This document shows, in pieces, positions 13,850 to 26,964 of a DNA stretch of 64,000 bases. The first letter of the stretch is position 1, and every line of letters starts with the position of its first letter. The translations under genes and the position numbers were made by a program. Under the pieces are notes generated by a model. The model had not been told where the DNA came from. It searched no databases and worked only from the letters and a program-made list of their open reading frames with translations. Source of the stretch: Lanius collurio (taxonomy: Eukaryota; Chordata; Aves; Passeriformes; Laniidae); assembly GCA_020086605.1 (NCBI GenBank), contig JACBWW010000016.1, positions 19,580,926 through 19,644,925 on the forward strand. Reading direction: 5' to 3'.

Positions 13850-14680
13850 GCTCTCTGGACAGCTTCCTGTCTAATCCATGCTGTAGATATTTAATGACAG
13901 AGACTGTAACATTCCTAGGAATGTCATTCCAGGGATTCTCTGCCTTTACAGCAAAATGCCTCTACCTAATCCCTACTCTGAATTCTCCTTCAGCACTTCC
14001 AGTGTGCTGCAAGCATTCAAGTTTGCTACTCACTGCCCAAATCACAAGAGACCACACATATTCACAATTGTTATGTTCTATCTCAATATTCCTTCCTAAC
14101 AAGCTTAAGTGCTTCCATTTTTCATTGCAGATCACCTACGACATTTCTGATCATCATTTTTGCTCTTTCAGTTGCATCCCCCCAGCCCACAGTATCCTGG
14201 AAGTGAATTATGCAAAACAGGATGGAGTTTGTCCTTCCTCATGCTGGGAAGAGCTAAAAAATTACTCTACATGTGTTCTAGGCTATGTTTCTGCTTATAC
14301 AGTCCAGAATGCTTTTTCCCCTCTCCAAGTGAAAGATTACTCTGAATTCTAATTTTTTGTCTTAAAAATCTCTCCTAGAATGTTGTCAACACATAGAAAT
14401 TTAATTCCATCATCTAAGTCTAATGAGGAATAGAAGAGTCCCACCCAATAGGTTTTTTTCACAGCTTTGACTGTGAACCATTAAACCACTCTCTGGATGG
14501 GGTTTCAAAGAAATATTGTAGCAGCTATTACACAATGTCATCTATACACACATTTTGTTAATGATATAATTTGTTCATTATATCATTTGTTAATAATATT
14601 GGTAATAGGGTCAAAAGCCCTGCTAAACCAAGATTATACTGCATCTACCATTTCTTTTTGAACAATAAAACTCACAAAAT
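13850..14680 (-). mobile_element. Ancient CR1-like LINE, 3' end to reverse-transcriptase region, antisense to window
   Basis: Several blocks appear in the order expected for a reversed CR1. Near 13900-13990 is a 3'-region block (ATTCCAGGGATTCTCTGCCT and what follows). Near 14148-14170 is TTCTGATCATCATTTTTGCT. Near 14470-14500 is GTGAACCATTAAACCACTCT, and at 14611-14650 is GTCAAAAGCCCTGCTAAACC followed by a block like the antisense of the RT coding region. The copy is heavily diverged. A 180-codon plus-strand open frame here (13810-14352) is antisense to this element and I regard it as chance. Identification is by pattern memory only. Confidence 0.5.
14560..14587. repeat. AT-rich perfect inverted repeat, 11-bp arms
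   Basis: Arm AATGATATAAT at 14560-14570, loop TTGTTC, and the exact reverse complement at 14577-14587. It lies inside the ancient CR1-like stretch and is not part of the usual CR1 pattern. Confidence 0.85.
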
Positions 14681-15018
14681 ATTCTTGTTTTACAGCTGTA
14701 CAGACTTTGTTGGTGAATTTATAGTTCAGTATCTATCTGATTTCACACAACTGTTTCACTTCAGAATTGTTTTATAAAAAGGGCAAAGTTAACCCATCTA
14801 TCTACTTCTTAACCATAAGCAAAACTTTAAAAGCATTCTAACACTAACTCTCTTTTGTTAAACAAAAAGAATTACACTGCTTTTACAGTTTACTGTGGGG
14901 AATCTTTCGTCTTCAGAGACAAGCAGAAGACGTCTGGTAAGAACAGAGATGGGGAAAAAATACCCTCCCTAGTGCTTCAGCATTCACAAGATGTGTCAAG
15001 TTTAAATGAATCATGGAG

Positions 15019-15036
15019 AAAAAAAAAAAAAAAAAA
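15019..15036 (+). repeat. Poly-A run, about 18 bases
   Basis: A pure A homopolymer followed by GCTTCTTCTC. No retrocopy body is recognised upstream. Confidence 0.85.
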
Positions 15037-18000
15037 GCTTCTTCTCTTATGGGGGATCAGTTTTGAAAAAGAACAGTCAAATGAGCATTTTGCAGAACAT
15101 GACACAGTGCTTGGAATGTATAAATAACAGAGTACTTTTCTTGAGCATCAATTACAACAATGCACAGTTACTTTGTCCAGAAAAGAAATAAAATTTATTA
15201 GCCATGTTCTGTTACCTCATACAGTATCTTAGCGACCTAATGGTATTACTTAAGCAACATTGTTGTCAGAGTAGAGATGGCCCCAAATTGAATTCAAATA
15301 CCCTTGAGCCTCACTTAGCTGGGAAATAGGCTAGGACACAGTTGTTAGACCAGGTCAAAGAGGAAAAAGCTAGAAGAGAGCTCACGAGTGCTTGAGGGAA
15401 GAAAAGTGAAAATGAAATGGATTACACTGCAAACAGAAAAGAGCAAACAAAAAGGGTTATTTAAACAGGAAATGTGAAGAAGAACAAAAGATTTTTAGAA
15501 AGGTAAAAGAAGTATGAGTAAGCAACTATGAACTACACAACTATGCTACATTCCAGCCTCCTTATTTCTTTTCTTACATGTATTAAGATCTTATATAAGA
15601 ATTCAATCACAGGTTTAGATATTTAATTATCTCTGCAAACTAAGCAAACTCTTACTATCCTGTTGTCCTCTGGCACCAGGGCACCTCTATATTGACTCCA
15701 GTGGGAATACTCAAAGTATGTGACATATATGCACAAATCTCTCCAGGAGCTCAGCTTTCCAGAGTCTGACCCCAAAAGAAACCCCATAGGCATGTTAGTT
15801 CTGCCTGGCAAGTCTCACGGAGATCCTCCATATTCAAAGGTAATAGTTTGTCATTTCCAGGGAATCTTATAAATAGTTAATTGGAAGAAATATTTTTTCC
15901 TTCTCTGTTCCTTTAATGAAGTAACCATAGCATGTACAGACTTCATTCTTCTGACCATATTGTCAGTCAAATACTACTTAAAGAAATTTAAAGATGTCTT
16001 TTTGGACATTTCAAGCAAACTGAGGAAAGTATCTCTTAGGGTCACTAATTTTGACCTTATTCTGTCAGGTTTCAGGGTGGGTCTGCTTGTCCTCAGTTCA
16101 GAATTTCTGCTCAGTAACTTCTGCACTATTCTATCTGATGAAGTCAGAACAGCCAGACCAGGGGGAAAAGAACTTATTCAAGTTACAAACAAGCCAGCAT
16201 CCTTAGAAGAAACCCATTGTTTTGGTCCATTTTACTGAATTGTGCATACTTTCCAATCATGACCCAAAGTTTTAAAAGCTTTTCTTGCAATGATTATAAA
16301 AAAATTAATTTCATGTGTCATACAAGACCAAGTAAGGCACAACCACTTACATTCTTCAGTTTTCTATGTCCAGTGTGGGAGGTAATTTTGCTGAGCCATG
16401 ACCCTCAGCTGTCCTTTGCCACGTTGTAATGTCCCCTTAGAGCCACCCTCTTCAAAGAGGCACCCAAATGAACTCAATATTCAGCTGAAGGATCCATTTT
16501 CTTTCTGGATGTGCTGAGGTTTTTAAATGTTTCTACCTCTCTTTATTTTGGTGTATGCAGAAGGATGGAAGTTTCAACAATTTAAAGTTTTCTATCATCC
16601 AAGGCTGCATAAACCCAATCACCTACACATTTAGAGGAGGTTAATCCATGTATCCATAAGGCTTCCTGCCCAGCACAGGAAAGACAGAGATATGCAATAC
16701 AAATATTGCTCACCTTCTTCTTTGGTGCTTGTTTAAAGTTATCTTTGGAACCAGATGACCGTGGAAATAGGATAAAATCAGGGTTGGGTTAGGGGTGAAA
16801 CCATCCTGAAGTCCTGAATTATGGAATTTCCTGTCCTGTGAATGCTAGATAGCCTGGCATTGGCTTTATGACCATGACAGTATTATTTGGTTTCTTCTAA
16901 CAGATGCTGGCCTAAAAAGAACATGTGAGGTGCTATTTCTGCTAAATAAAGGAAAAGTTTTCAGCTTCAGTGTTGGACACACTTGGTGGGGTGATAAAGG
17001 AAGCCTCCACTTCCCTGTGTGTGCCAGTTCATACTGATGAGAAGGCACACCAGCTGCCTGGCATGCACAGGCTGGGCCCATAATCAGAGCTACCTTCGTG
17101 CACTTAAGAATTCTGGGACTGGTATGCACAAACAAACAGAAATAGCTCTCACTCTGCCAGTAATTTTTATATTGGGTATCTTAATTCATTATTTTTAAGG
17201 CGAATTTAAAATATTTTAACTTTCTCACTAATCTAGGTGTAACAACCCCAGAGACCAGTTTTCTGGTGGTGGCAAAGACCTGGCATTTGGGTGGGATTCT
17301 TTTCCATGGGAAATCTTCCAGGAGTTTTGCTACCACCTGAGAACATTCTGTGAAAATCACAGAAAATTTTAAAATAAATTGTTGCCAAGAAATTTAAAGA
17401 CACAAAATAAAACTTTTTGTGAGGAGTAAATTTTCTGCACTTTCCTTATTTGTTCCACACAGTGATTATTGGCAAAGATGCAGTTCTCAGCTCCTATATG
17501 TTTACTTGGAGTTAAACCACTTGATACAAAATGAGAAGTGTGTTTTTCTAGAGAATTGCACTATCAGAACATATTTTCTTTTTTCCCCATTTTTTTAGAA
17601 CCAAAGCTTCTATAATTTTACATTTCATATGTGTAAGGTTTCTATAACATGTTGGAGCAGAATTAGAGGGACTTTCAAATGGAAAGTCATTTCCCTGTGA
17701 ATTTAATTTGGAGGGTAATATTGTAGACAAATACTCAGACCAGACAGACAGACAACTAGGAAAACATTCAAAACATGGTTGGAAGGAGATTTCATCTTCC
17801 ATTGTCCTGGATAAAATGCTGTAGGATATACTCTGTAATTTAAAATACAGGAATCTAATTAACCCTCAGAAAATTAAGCTGTTTTATTAAAAAGTCTCTT
17901 TGACTGACACGTATTTTGAGCCTAACTTTCCAACTGTAGCAGTGCACCATTACTATGTATGTGCTCAGCAAATGAAACACAACCTACATTATCTAACAGT

Positions 18001-19137
18001 AGGAAACCATGAGATGAGAAACAAAAACCAAAATGCAATCTAGTCAATATATTTAGTCAATCCTTTTATCTTTGAAAAGGGTCCCAGAAGCTTTAATGTT
18101 CACCAGAGATCAGAATCTCATGTTTATCTGCACCTTCAGAGAATAACATCTCCATCAGCAGTCCTTCTGACATTACTAATTAAAGAATAATCTACTGATT
18201 TACTGACATGAGCTAGAATACAAGAGAATTCTCACATAACTGCTCTGGAATGAATAGTCCTGCAATTCTAAAATCCCAATACACTAAACCATGCTAACTT
18301 TAGTGCCATTTGGTGGGAAAAACAATATAGATAGCTGTAAACTTGCTTAATAAGCAAATGAGAATATAATTCTGTTGCAACATCTTCCCTTAAAGTTTAG
18401 GTCATGTTATATAAATATGACCCAAAACTTTGAGACCATAATAATTTTTTGTAAAGTTATAAAGTCACTATATGCTCTCTGCCCAAAATTTAAGGACTCA
18501 GTAAAGATGTCCAACTGCATGAAAGCAAACATGCTTTTCTATTTTCAAAAGTCAGAAGTGTAGCTATACAGACAAAATTCTTGCATAGAGATTGGAATTT
18601 TTCTGCAATTTTGATAGCACAATAAGAGCAGCCAGTTATCCATCTTCCTATACTAATCAAACAAGGAAAAAAAGGAATTAAAAAGAGATTTAAGCAATTT
18701 TATTTTTATTAAACCAAATGGATGAGCGACTGAAGTTTAATAGAAAATGCCAGACAGTTATAAACAGCTGTTTTCCCTAACAGAAAAAGGCATAACGATA
18801 CCCAGTGGTTAGAAGCTGAAACTCCACAAATACACACAAGAAATAGGGAATATTTTGTTAATGAAGATAATTAGCAACTAAAGCAACAACTGGGATAATT
18901 TCTTCACAATTTATGGATATTAGGTAGAGAAAGTATCGGTCATTTCTTGTAACATAGGCTTTGCACTTACCAGTGTGATTGCTAAGGAGCTTTTGCTGTA
19001 TTGGTTCCTTTCTAAATTCCTTCTAACACTCCGTGAACTGGAGACTGCAGGTCCTACTGATGCCTTTGGTGATATTAATGTTACATTCACTTAATGTATA
19101 TTCCAGATTATTTTCAGAAATACATTATAGTGATGCC

Positions 19138-19171
19138 TCGAGTGTATGAGCTGATCGGCTCATACACTCGA
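19138..19171. repeat. Perfect hairpin, 14-bp arms and 6-nt loop
   Basis: Arm TCGAGTGTATGAGC at 19138-19151, loop TGATCG at 19152-19157, and the exact reverse complement at 19158-19171. The arms include a CG dinucleotide at each outer end and are not AT-only. The pairing stops at a C/C mismatch outside the arms, so it is shorter than a microRNA precursor stem. Confidence 0.92.
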
Positions 19172-19617
19172 CCAGTGCTTACACTTTGTGTTTTGCAATT
19201 AATGGATTCCTCTTTATGACAGTTTCATGTGATTAACCACTAAATCTTACAGTTCTCACTGTCATACCTTACTTCAATTATGCTGCTGAAGTTTCCTATG
19301 GGATAAATATAATCTAGCCTGATCCTTGCCTTTAACATCCACGCTTCCCATTGTCATATTATTCCACTGGTGTGATCCAATTATGAGGAAACTACTTCTG
19401 AAGATACCAAGAAGCAGATTAAAGCTGTGTTCCACTGAGGAAACTGCTGAATTGTTGGTCTGACATTCTTTCTAATGCCAATAAAAGGAAACCTAAAATG
19501 CTCCAAAATCAACAAGACAAAACAGGACTGACATCTTATTTTTACCCACAGCTAAAGCAAACCTGGGACAAGAATGACACACATCACTCCAATGGTTGCT
19601 GTGATTGAAGGGGAACT

Positions 19618-19926
19618 AAAGAGAAGCCAGAGAGGGGCTCTGTGTCAGGAAGTGACAGCAAAAGGAGTAATGGGTACAAGCTGAAAGAGGGGGAATTTAG
19701 GTTAGATCCTAGGAAGAAATTCTCCACTGTGAGGGTGGTGAGGCTGGTGAGACCCTGGCACAGATTGCCCAGAGAAGCCATAGATGCCTCATCCCTGGCA
19801 GTGCTCAAGACCTGGTTGGATGGAGCACCCTGGTCTAGTGGAAGGTGTCCCTGCCCATGGCAGGGGGTTGGGACTAGATGAGCCTTATTTAAGGTCTGTT
19901 GTAATCTATGGTTCTATGATTCCATG
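19618..19926 (+). mobile_element. CR1 LINE, 5'-truncated 3' end
   Basis: Begins near AAAGAGAAGCCAGAGAGG, runs through the typical CR1 3' region (AATTTAGGTTAGATCCTAGG, CTGGCACAGATTGCCCAGAG, AAGACCTGGTTGGATGGAGC) and ends at about 19926 with the degenerate octamer-like tail TCTATGGTTCTATGATTCCA. It is only about 300 bp, as is usual for 5'-truncated CR1 in birds. It lies on the plus strand, antisense to AGBL4. No poly-A tail is expected for CR1. The left boundary is uncertain by some tens of bases. Confidence 0.88.
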
Positions 19927-20819
19927 AAATGGTTTAGTGAATATAATTATTACAGACTGACAAGGCATTTTCAACAGTGTCCCTTCATAAAACAAGGGAC
20001 CCACATCTGTGTTTACATGAGGCAGAGGGATGGACAGATGGAGAACAGACTGAAAAGTCTCCACGGGCATGAGGTGGGAAAATAAAGCAAGGAGTCTACC
20101 AGGATGCAGACAGTAAAAACTGCAACCCAAAATTGCATCTTTAGAGCTTGGCTGAGGTTACCTGGTGCACCAGCTATTACATTAACTAAGAATCTCTCAT
20201 CCTTGAGCCACACACATCCCTAATTGCTTGTAGGATCAGGATCACTGAGCAAAACTCTGGAGACTTCAGGATATCACTGCAATATGGGAGCTGGGTTAAA
20301 ATATGTAACACTTTTGGGAAGTGGCAAATAGGAACTTAGGAGCAGCAAAATAAAACAAGAAAATGAGAAACAGATTTAAGAGAATATTTTTTACTAAGAT
20401 AATGTTTTTAGATAAGTAAATGTTCAGAATAATAAAAGCAAACCAATAATATAAGTGTTTCTTTGATAAAAGCAGAATGTGCTACTCTATTTTAATTGGG
20501 TAAATTGAACACAGTATGCAATTTAATATTATTTAATCCTTTAGCTAAGTTTCTTTAATTTTTTTAAATTTATAATGATTTCTTAAATTATTACTTATGC
20601 AACATAGGACTGAAATGCAAGCTTCATAAGTCAGCCCATACAATAATAAAAAATGCTTTATTTCTTATTACAAGGGTGATACAGGATCCTACAATGTCAT
20701 GCCATAGTCTGCCCACTCTTTTTAAACTTACTAAAAGAAAGATTGGAAAAGTTCATGCATGAGGCATTAATACTTAAAACTCTGCATTAATACATTTGCA
20801 GAAAAATGATCAGCCTAAT

Positions 20820-20841
20820 TTTGCAGACAGTTGTCTGCAAA
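20820..20841. repeat. Short perfect inverted repeat, 10-bp arms
   Basis: TTTGCAGACA, two-base centre GT, then TGTCTGCAAA. It is near the size expected by chance in 64 kb and has no known function. Confidence 0.75.
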
Positions 20842-21309
20842 CAGCCCTACAAAGGCATACACACTTCATAACTTTGTATTATTTACCTAGAGTAGACTTA
20901 TTCATTGTAAAATGAATCAAGGTATATATCTCTACAGAATGAAAGTCAGGATGTCTGGGAATATATGTCTGCAGATATAAACAGCTCCTGAAATTTGGAG
21001 AAAAAAGTCACTCCATAATGTCATGCACACATATATATATTTGTAATTTGCATCATGAAAGACAATAAGAGTTATCTAAGTAAATATTTTTACATTGCAA
21101 GAAGATGTTCAAGAGGAATGCAATCTTGAAAAGTAATAAAATCCTCTCTTTTAAATCACCAATAGCTTTAGTTCAGCAAAGGCATCACTTGCTGTTTGTT
21201 TCTAAAGTCTCTATTTTTCAGTTTTTAAAAATATGGTCAACATTTTCTTTATGGTTTAATTTTCTTTTAAGGGCTTCTTCTTTTTATACTCTCATTTTCT
21301 ACCCAAACT

Positions 21310-21720
21310 GAAATAATGTTATTACCTTATATTCACATTTCTAAAACCTTCCAGTACCTTTGAAGTATTATTGTCCTCATTAATATACAGCACTTTCCAA
21401 TTTAGTACAATCTAAGAATGTAATTCAAGGTCTATTCCTCCCCCACATCATTTATAAAATTGTCAAATAAAATTAGACTTATCACCAAACCTGGCAGCTC
21501 TTTAATGAGCAGTTTCATCTTGGTTGTAATTATTTTTTGTTTGTGTATATTCAGTGATTTTTCATTCTACGTTCTGCAAATTATATTAACTTTTACATTT
21601 TACCCAATGGAAATCATCATTTTTTTCTGTTTTCACTTTGAAATTTCTATGTACTACATCACATACATTGCTTTACCCCTATATAAAAATTTAAAGAAAT
21701 AATTAATATTAGGAAGCCAC
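21310..21720 (-). mobile_element. Possible ancient CR1/L3-like fragment
   Basis: The stretch near 21450-21500 (CACATCATTTATAAAATTGT and on to ACTTATCACCAAACCTGGCAG) loosely resembles the antisense of an old CR1-type RT region. The rest is too decayed and AT-rich to align by eye. This could equally be chance similarity. Confidence 0.3.
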
Positions 21721-22914
21721 CTAGTAGAGTTTTTTCTGGCATTTTCTTGCTGTTTAGTTATTGTTGGTGTTCCTGCTTTTGCTGCTAATATTCTAACAGG
21801 ACCTCAATGGGAGTTACACGTTCAGCTGTAGGAAGTGCAGAAATCACTGCTGCTGATCCCTCACTGTCTCCTCAGATTTTGTCCCATTATTTCATAAGGC
21901 TTTCCAGGATGATTACCAGGGTGATCCTCTTACTTTATTACTCTATTTACAGAGGTTACTTTTTCATATTTTCTAGTACTTTCCTGACAGTTGGGAGGGT
22001 TTTTTTAGAAAAAAAAACCAACCGAAATTTTCAAAAATATATTTATTAACTGCCATTAATAGCATCATATCCAACTAGCATAAACTTCTGGATTTAAGTA
22101 AAGATTCTGCAAATGGTTCTACAAAAAACACTATTTCATTTTTTGACTTTCAGCTGACTTAAACCAGGAAAAATAAAGTCAGCCTTTTTAAGAGGATGGA
22201 ATTAATTCCCATATTTCCCTAATAAGAGGGGTAATTTGTTTTTTTTGTAACACAGGCCTGTGTTTCTGTGAAAGGCTTTAGATTACATTAGTCCATGATT
22301 AAGTTATGTTTAAAATCCACATATTCCAAAATTCTAAGGAATTGCTTCCTGAAAAAATGATACCTGCAATAAAACCTATTTGTGTGTTCCTGAAAAATTC
22401 CTTTCTTCTAAATGGAAAGTCTGTAACCATTACAGGGCACCTCACACACTTTTCATATGACAAAATGAGATCTGACCAATTTCTGTGGGCTAAAATTATC
22501 AAGATTCTGTGAATTGGAGGGAATTCCCACCATTAACATTGTGAAAGAAATTTATTTCAGAGTTAAATCATCCAATAAATATTACATCAAAGGAATTATT
22601 TAAAATAATCAAGAATGTAGATTTCAAATCATCTCAGTACAACTCATTATTGCAGAACACCTATTTTTCACCACTCAAGTTCTAGTTAAAGTAATACTTT
22701 CCTTTGTGGTGCAAATTGTGGAATTTCTGACCTCTACCACTTAAAAAAATAAACCTGGCAAAGTATAGCAAAACAATCATTACTACATCTCTGAACACTG
22801 TCATTTAGAAACTGAATTTCAGTCTTGGAGGATAAAGGATGAATGATACCAGAAATATGTAACATTTCATGAAATAAGATACTACTTGATACTATCAAAT
22901 TTGATAAATAACAT

Positions 22915-22942
22915 TTGATAATGTTATGATTAACATTATCAA
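22915..22942. repeat. Perfect palindrome, 12-bp arms and 4-nt loop
   Basis: TTGATAATGTTA, loop TGAT, TAACATTATCAA. It sits in a cluster of related GATA/TATC words (22885-22955), which suggests local duplication and inversion. Confidence 0.9.
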
Positions 22943-25900
22943 GTGCTATTATCGAGCTCTATTGTTACAGATTTGCTGCTACACAAACTGAAGTTTTCTC
23001 CCTAGTTGGGAATCTATTTTGTTATAGGTCTGTTTGGCTCTGATGTTTGTATCTTTGGTTATTTTATTTCTATAAAAGCCTTGAAGTTCATGTAAACAAC
23101 AGCTACATTTATACCAAAATTTTACATTTTCTTCATTACTAGAACTCAGGTAAAATTTAGCTAAAAATTTTTGGCAGTCAAGTTTTTTCCTTTAGCATAT
23201 TTTTGATACACTCTTTCCTAAGCACTCCATATATACAAATCGATCATTAAATTGTATCCTTGGGCTGCAGAACAGATATTCACAAGGTAACTATCTCCAA
23301 AAACTCTTTAAATTATCTTTAGAACTAAAGATCTTGAGGTCATACATCCTTCATGATTGCCAGGTGGACAGAAATACCAGTTTTCAGGCTATGGTATCTT
23401 ACATTTTGTGATTGGTATCTCATGTCATTTAAAAATTAGCTTTCCATTGTCTAACATGGCAGACTGGACTACTTGTATTTACTATTTATGCATCTCCTAT
23501 CATATTTGCTTTTAACTATCAATATTCCACTTATTAATCCATGACAAGCTGTTAACCAATAAATGGAAAATTCTGGTACTTTTATAAAATTATCACACTC
23601 AATCTTTTATGAGTTACTGAGGTCACCTTTCTGCAGGAACAAAATGCTTATAGTCAATCATTGCACTACAGTGTAAAAGGAAGACTTTCAGGAATTTCAG
23701 TAGAAGATTAAGAATAATTGTTAATGCTCAAAATGCATCTGTGTTGTCAATTGAATCAGTATTAGGAGAAAGAAAAACATTACACAGATTTCACATATTT
23801 GATAAAATTCCTGCTGAGTAATAACCTGAAACCTGAAACAACACTTCTGTGATAACCAGCCTTACAGATCTATTTCTTCCAGTGCTTTACTGCTCAGGGG
23901 CCATCCAAGGAAAATAAGAGGTCACAATTTATGCTCATTAGTTTCTTATTTATATATTTTGATTTTTGAGATTATAGTTGCTATTAATGGAAGTAGAGAA
24001 TTAATGTATTGATCAAAGAGCAGGTTTGGCACAGAGGATTCTTTGTGCAGTCCTGACACTGTTATTTCAACCTCAAGGTAGAATTCCAGTTCTATAAAAG
24101 AAACTGAAAATTTGCAGCTGGTGTTTTATGTGAACCAGTAAGTGCAATCACACGAACTTGAACTGGTGGGCTCGTGTGACTATGGGGGAACTCCCTCACA
24201 AATATCCCTCCTTTTAAGAAGGAAATGGATTTGAGTGTTCTCCATGAGTTATAACAATTATAACAGTAGGGAGGGAGAATTGTCAGTTGATCTTAGGAAT
24301 AATGTTGTCCAAAGAAAAAGTTAGTATTGTTCTTAACAAAATTTAGTTTTAGTTAAGAAATTAAAGGGCCTCAAACTTTCAGAGGACTAATACCTCAAAC
24401 AGGTTTGCTAAAGGAATACTTCATTTTAAAGGACAGCTGGCCAAATTTAGTTATTTCTAGTAGCAGGGAACTCAATTGTCTGCAATAGAAACTCTCTTCC
24501 TGTCCAGCATTGTATTATTTCTGTATATTTGACACAGCAGGCAGGATGGCAGAGGGATATTCAACCACTGACCACTAAGTTCTCATTATGTCCTACATTC
24601 CCTCCTTTCTCCAATTTTAACCTTTAAAAATCAAAATCTTCAGGTGTACATCTTTTTGTTCATCATCCTATTTAATTTGTTTCAGCTTAGAATGAACTGA
24701 TATAGTATTTTTCTCCACATTTAGGACTTTTTTATTTGATGTGTATCAAAAAACATGTAATATTCACAGGGTTTTTTTGATCCAGTAGCAAGACAATGTT
24801 CCTGTATAAAAATGCCAAATTATTTCCCTATCTGATTGAGCTGTTGGGTCATGGAATCCTTCATGGAGACAAAGCAACTAAATTAGCCTGTCCAAATCAT
24901 GAATGTAATGCTGGGTTTCTCTAGGGACAAGAAAAACAATCCCACAAAAAGCAAAATTATAACAAGCAATGTGCTGGTTGAACTGCATTTCATTTTCCAT
25001 TCAGTAAGCAGTCAAAATAGAAAGACTATTGTGTTGGATATGTAAATTTAAGGACAAAAGCTATATTGTTTTGAGTCTATAAAATGGATTATTTTAAACA
25101 AAATGGTAGCCATCATCAGTGTCTGTTTAAAGAAGTATATTGTACAATACAGACAGAGAACACCTTTGCATATCGTGTTGCTTACACCATACCCTAAATG
25201 TGTGCAGGAATAACACCCTGGCACCTGGAGCCAAAATGATCTCTCACTTTGTGTGGTGAGAAGTTCTTTCTAAATAAAATGCAGTTAGCAAAAAAACTGT
25301 CAGAGAATTATTTTCTACCCTGATGTTCTGCAAATTGAATATTAGAAGTGATGCTCAGCCTTACAGAAAGAAATCATTATCTAGTCATTAACTTTTCTTT
25401 TACCCTCCCTCTCTTCTTAAAAAAAAAAAAGTGTAAATGAAACTGTTTAAGGAATAATATTGCAAACAACTAAATGCTTATGCCCACACAAATGACTAAA
25501 TAGGAAGGTGAAACATAATTATGTTCATTTACAGTCTGATTTCTGACATCAAGCACTGAGTGTGCTCATTCACTCTTTTATGGGCAAACACCAATTTTTA
25601 ATTAATTCACTCAATTTGAAGAAACCAAGTCAAACTGTTGAACACATTCATAGCAATTATATTTTAAAACAACAGAAAGATAGTGAATGTGCATCTTGTT
25701 TAAGTAAAATAGGAATCTCATTAACTTGAAACAGATATTGCTCATCTTTAGAGAGAGGCAGAAACAACAGTTACTTAAAAAAGGAAAAACTGGAGATTGC
25801 AAATCGTACAGTGCACATAATAAAAATAGATATAGTGTCAATTAGGTGGGATTATTAATACACTGGCAACAGAGCCTGTGGAGAAAGACATTGTTGAACA

Positions 25901-26964
25901 ATCTTTGGTTTTTTTCAGTATAAAAGTCAGATGGAATTACTTTTCAAATGCATTTTTTTGACTCTCCACTACTGTTTCTCTAAGTACATGTGTGTGTCTG
26001 CATGCCCCGCAATATTATGATATTTTGAAGAATTTTGTCTTTTCTCCTGTTAAGTACCACCTATCCAGAATGTCAAGCATTACTCTTCAGAAGGCTGCAC
26101 GGAAGTTGAGAATGCAAAAATGGGCAAACACACTGCTCAAGCTGCAGAACTCAGTGTTTACAAAAGAAAGCTTTTCTACACACTCAGCTAAATCTGAGTG
26201 GGCAGCCCCGGGAACCTGACCAACATGTTTCTAGGCTTTTAAATGCATTTGTAGTATAGACAATGATGATATATTTATTTAATAGATAATGTATTTAAAT
26301 AATTGACTATTCCAGTGATAAAAATACTTATTCTTCACTTCCTCTAAGCACTACAAACATATCTAAAATAATTTTCTACTGATTTTACTGTGTGGCCAAA
26401 TAGATGCAACCATTGTCTGATGAGACAACTTACTTCTTACCCAGAACTTAATTATAAATACTTAGCATTGTTTAATCTCAGTGAAAATTTGTATACAGTT
26501 GAGCTTCAAATACAGCTTGAGACTCTTTTCTGCACTTGACATGTATCCATGATGCCTTTAATCAGAATAAGGTGCTTGCAGAGTGTGGACAATATATATG
26601 CCTTTAAGTCTTGAGCATGTACAAAGCAAATCTTAGGTTAAAGGGTGTAAAAGTATTTAACAATAGTTTTTAGCCTTCCTATGTTTCTGTATTTTCTCTG
26701 TGACTACACTATTTTTCCTACAGTAAAGCATAACTTCCCATGAATCTCCTTCTGCTCAGTGTACCTGTTGCAAACATTCACAAAAATGCAATAAAAGGAG
26801 GAAATACAGTTCCCTCACAGTACAGCACTGAAGGATCTATGATCCACACTGCTCGAGCTGTGAGCAATAACAATTTCTGGGTGAGGCCAGTGGTGTACAT
26901 GGTGCATACCATTTTCTTTTCTTTCCAATGTCACAAGGTGCAGTGGCTTCACGGATGAGAGAAC

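Noticed and set aside
13810..14352. 180-codon open frame on the plus strand
   Set aside because: It lies antisense to a decayed CR1-like stretch, has no family resemblance, and shows no splice-site or start context worth trusting.
15019..15036. Poly-A tail of a processed pseudogene
   Set aside because: No recognisable coding sequence precedes it, and similar A-runs are scattered through the window as simple repeats.
19138..19171. microRNA precursor
   Set aside because: The stem is 14 bp and the flanks do not continue the pairing, whereas a precursor needs a stem of about 30 bp.
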